DNA from: Hybos culiciformis
Lineage: Eukaryota; Arthropoda; Insecta; Diptera; Hybotidae
Reading direction: 5' to 3'
Length of the DNA: 64,000 nt
NCBI GenBank assembly: GCA_964007475.1
Contig: OZ023273.1
Location: forward strand, 52,191,257-52,255,256
Within the stretch, counting starts at the first letter, position 1, and every line of letters starts with the position of its first letter. Positions 63,570 to 64,000 of this stretch are shown piece by piece. Made by a program: the position numbers and the translations under genes. The notes under the pieces were generated by a model, which was given only the letters and a program-made list of their open reading frames with translations, did no database searches and was not told the origin of the DNA.

Positions 63570-63668
63570 TTTGAATGGTCACCCATCTAAGTTCTATCAC
63601 AACGACGCGTTGCTTAACCGCTTTGTTCAATGTTATGAATTCTTCCACTGAGCTATGTCAGTGATATA
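63570..63668 (-). mobile_element. SINE-like unit with RNA polymerase III promoter motifs
   Basis: On the minus strand TAGCTCAGTGG (63655-63645) exactly fits a tRNA-type A box. Farther on, GTTAAGCAACG, then GAACTTAGATGGGTGACC (63594-63577), resemble the 5S rRNA internal control region (AAGCAACG and TAGTACTTGGATGGGTGACC). The unit then passes into an A-rich tail. No tRNA cloverleaf or full 5S gene can be drawn, so it is not a functional RNA gene. A tRNA/5S-derived SINE is the best explanation. Confidence 0.6.
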
Positions 63669-64000
63669 CAACAATGTATTAATAGACAATATAAATTCGG
63701 TTTCTATACATGCGAATTAATTTAAATTATTTATAGGGGTTAAGGAGTTTCCCGTAATAGTATAAGAGTATCCGTAGATAATAAGGAAACATAAAACGTT
63801 AATATTTTATGGGCTTGTTATTAAACTTTCATTAAAAAAATATATACGATTTTTTTCGTTGAAATTAATAAATTGTTGTTAGTTTTAACAATTTCCTTGT
63901 TACTCTATCAGCTCAATTTTAAGGACTTTACTTCATCAAGTCTTACCGTAGTCCGTATAGTTGAATTTTTTGATGAAACATCCGTAATACGGTTAAAAAT

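Larger units (their letters stand above)
62942..64000. repeat. ACGG/CCGT-rich repetitive element, continuing past the window edge
   Basis: From CACTCAAAAAAAAACAACCGT onward, words such as CCGTAAA, ACGGAAAA, TTACGGA and CCGTTAA recur every few tens of bases on both strands, at 62960-63300 and again at 63735-64000. The intervening 63333-63668 is a SINE-like unit with its tail, which seems inserted into the element. No coding sequence seen; the right boundary lies outside. Confidence 0.5.

Noticed and set aside
63309..63651. Two overlapping Phe/Leu-rich open frames
   Set aside because: They translate the (T)nG tail; no membrane-protein family fits.
1..64000. tRNA, rRNA and CRISPR arrays
   Set aside because: No full cloverleaf, rRNA or regularly spaced direct-repeat array was found; the only Pol III-like unit is the SINE at 63570-63668.

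Overview
The window is nuclear DNA of an animal, almost certainly an insect. It is roughly four-fifths A+T by eye. The genes are split by short GT-AG introns, there are many cut-and-paste DNA transposon remnants, and the one receptor gene looks like an insect biogenic-amine receptor. Nothing in it is bacterial. A 200-base block of N (37737-37936) is an assembly gap. I could not assign a species.

Genes. Three protein genes are readable. (1) On + at 5780-7867 is a complete four-exon N-acetylglucosamine kinase (349 aa by my splicing). (2) On - at 8132-10058 is a complete five-exon HtrA2/Omi mitochondrial serine protease (408 aa), convergent with the kinase; the two stop codons lie 264 bases apart. 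(3) On - at 46176-47156 is the last coding exon of an amine G-protein-coupled receptor, best matching the alpha2-adrenergic-like octopamine receptor. It carries a very long third intracellular loop, TM6, TM7 and helix 8. Its TM1-TM5 exons are not found in the window and probably lie beyond the right edge. A possible terminal exon of an unrecognised gene lies at 61966-62109 (+).

Mobile elements. Five hAT-type elements keep perfect 8-bp target-site duplications (10827-11285, 13121-13859, 18798-19270, 34968-35637, 49435-49693). Two of these still contain pieces of transposase. A 932-bp element with 24-bp inverted ends flanked by TA (33044-33975) carries a frameshifted PHD-like zinc finger. Other items are small MITEs (about 4416, 10379, 12624), two related GC-rich foldback elements (20680-20873 and 36634-36925), a nest of hairpins at 58.6-59.2 kb, and a SINE-like Pol III unit with a long (A)nC tail at the right end, sitting inside an ACGG/CCGT-rich repeat.

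The strongest surprise is at the receptor gene. Beyond its TGA stop the same frame stays open for 38 more codons with coding-like base composition and a cysteine cluster, ending in TAG. This is a candidate for stop-codon readthrough. The rest, chiefly 14.3-33 kb, 38-46 kb and 50-57.8 kb, is AT-rich intergenic or intronic sequence in which I see no gene.
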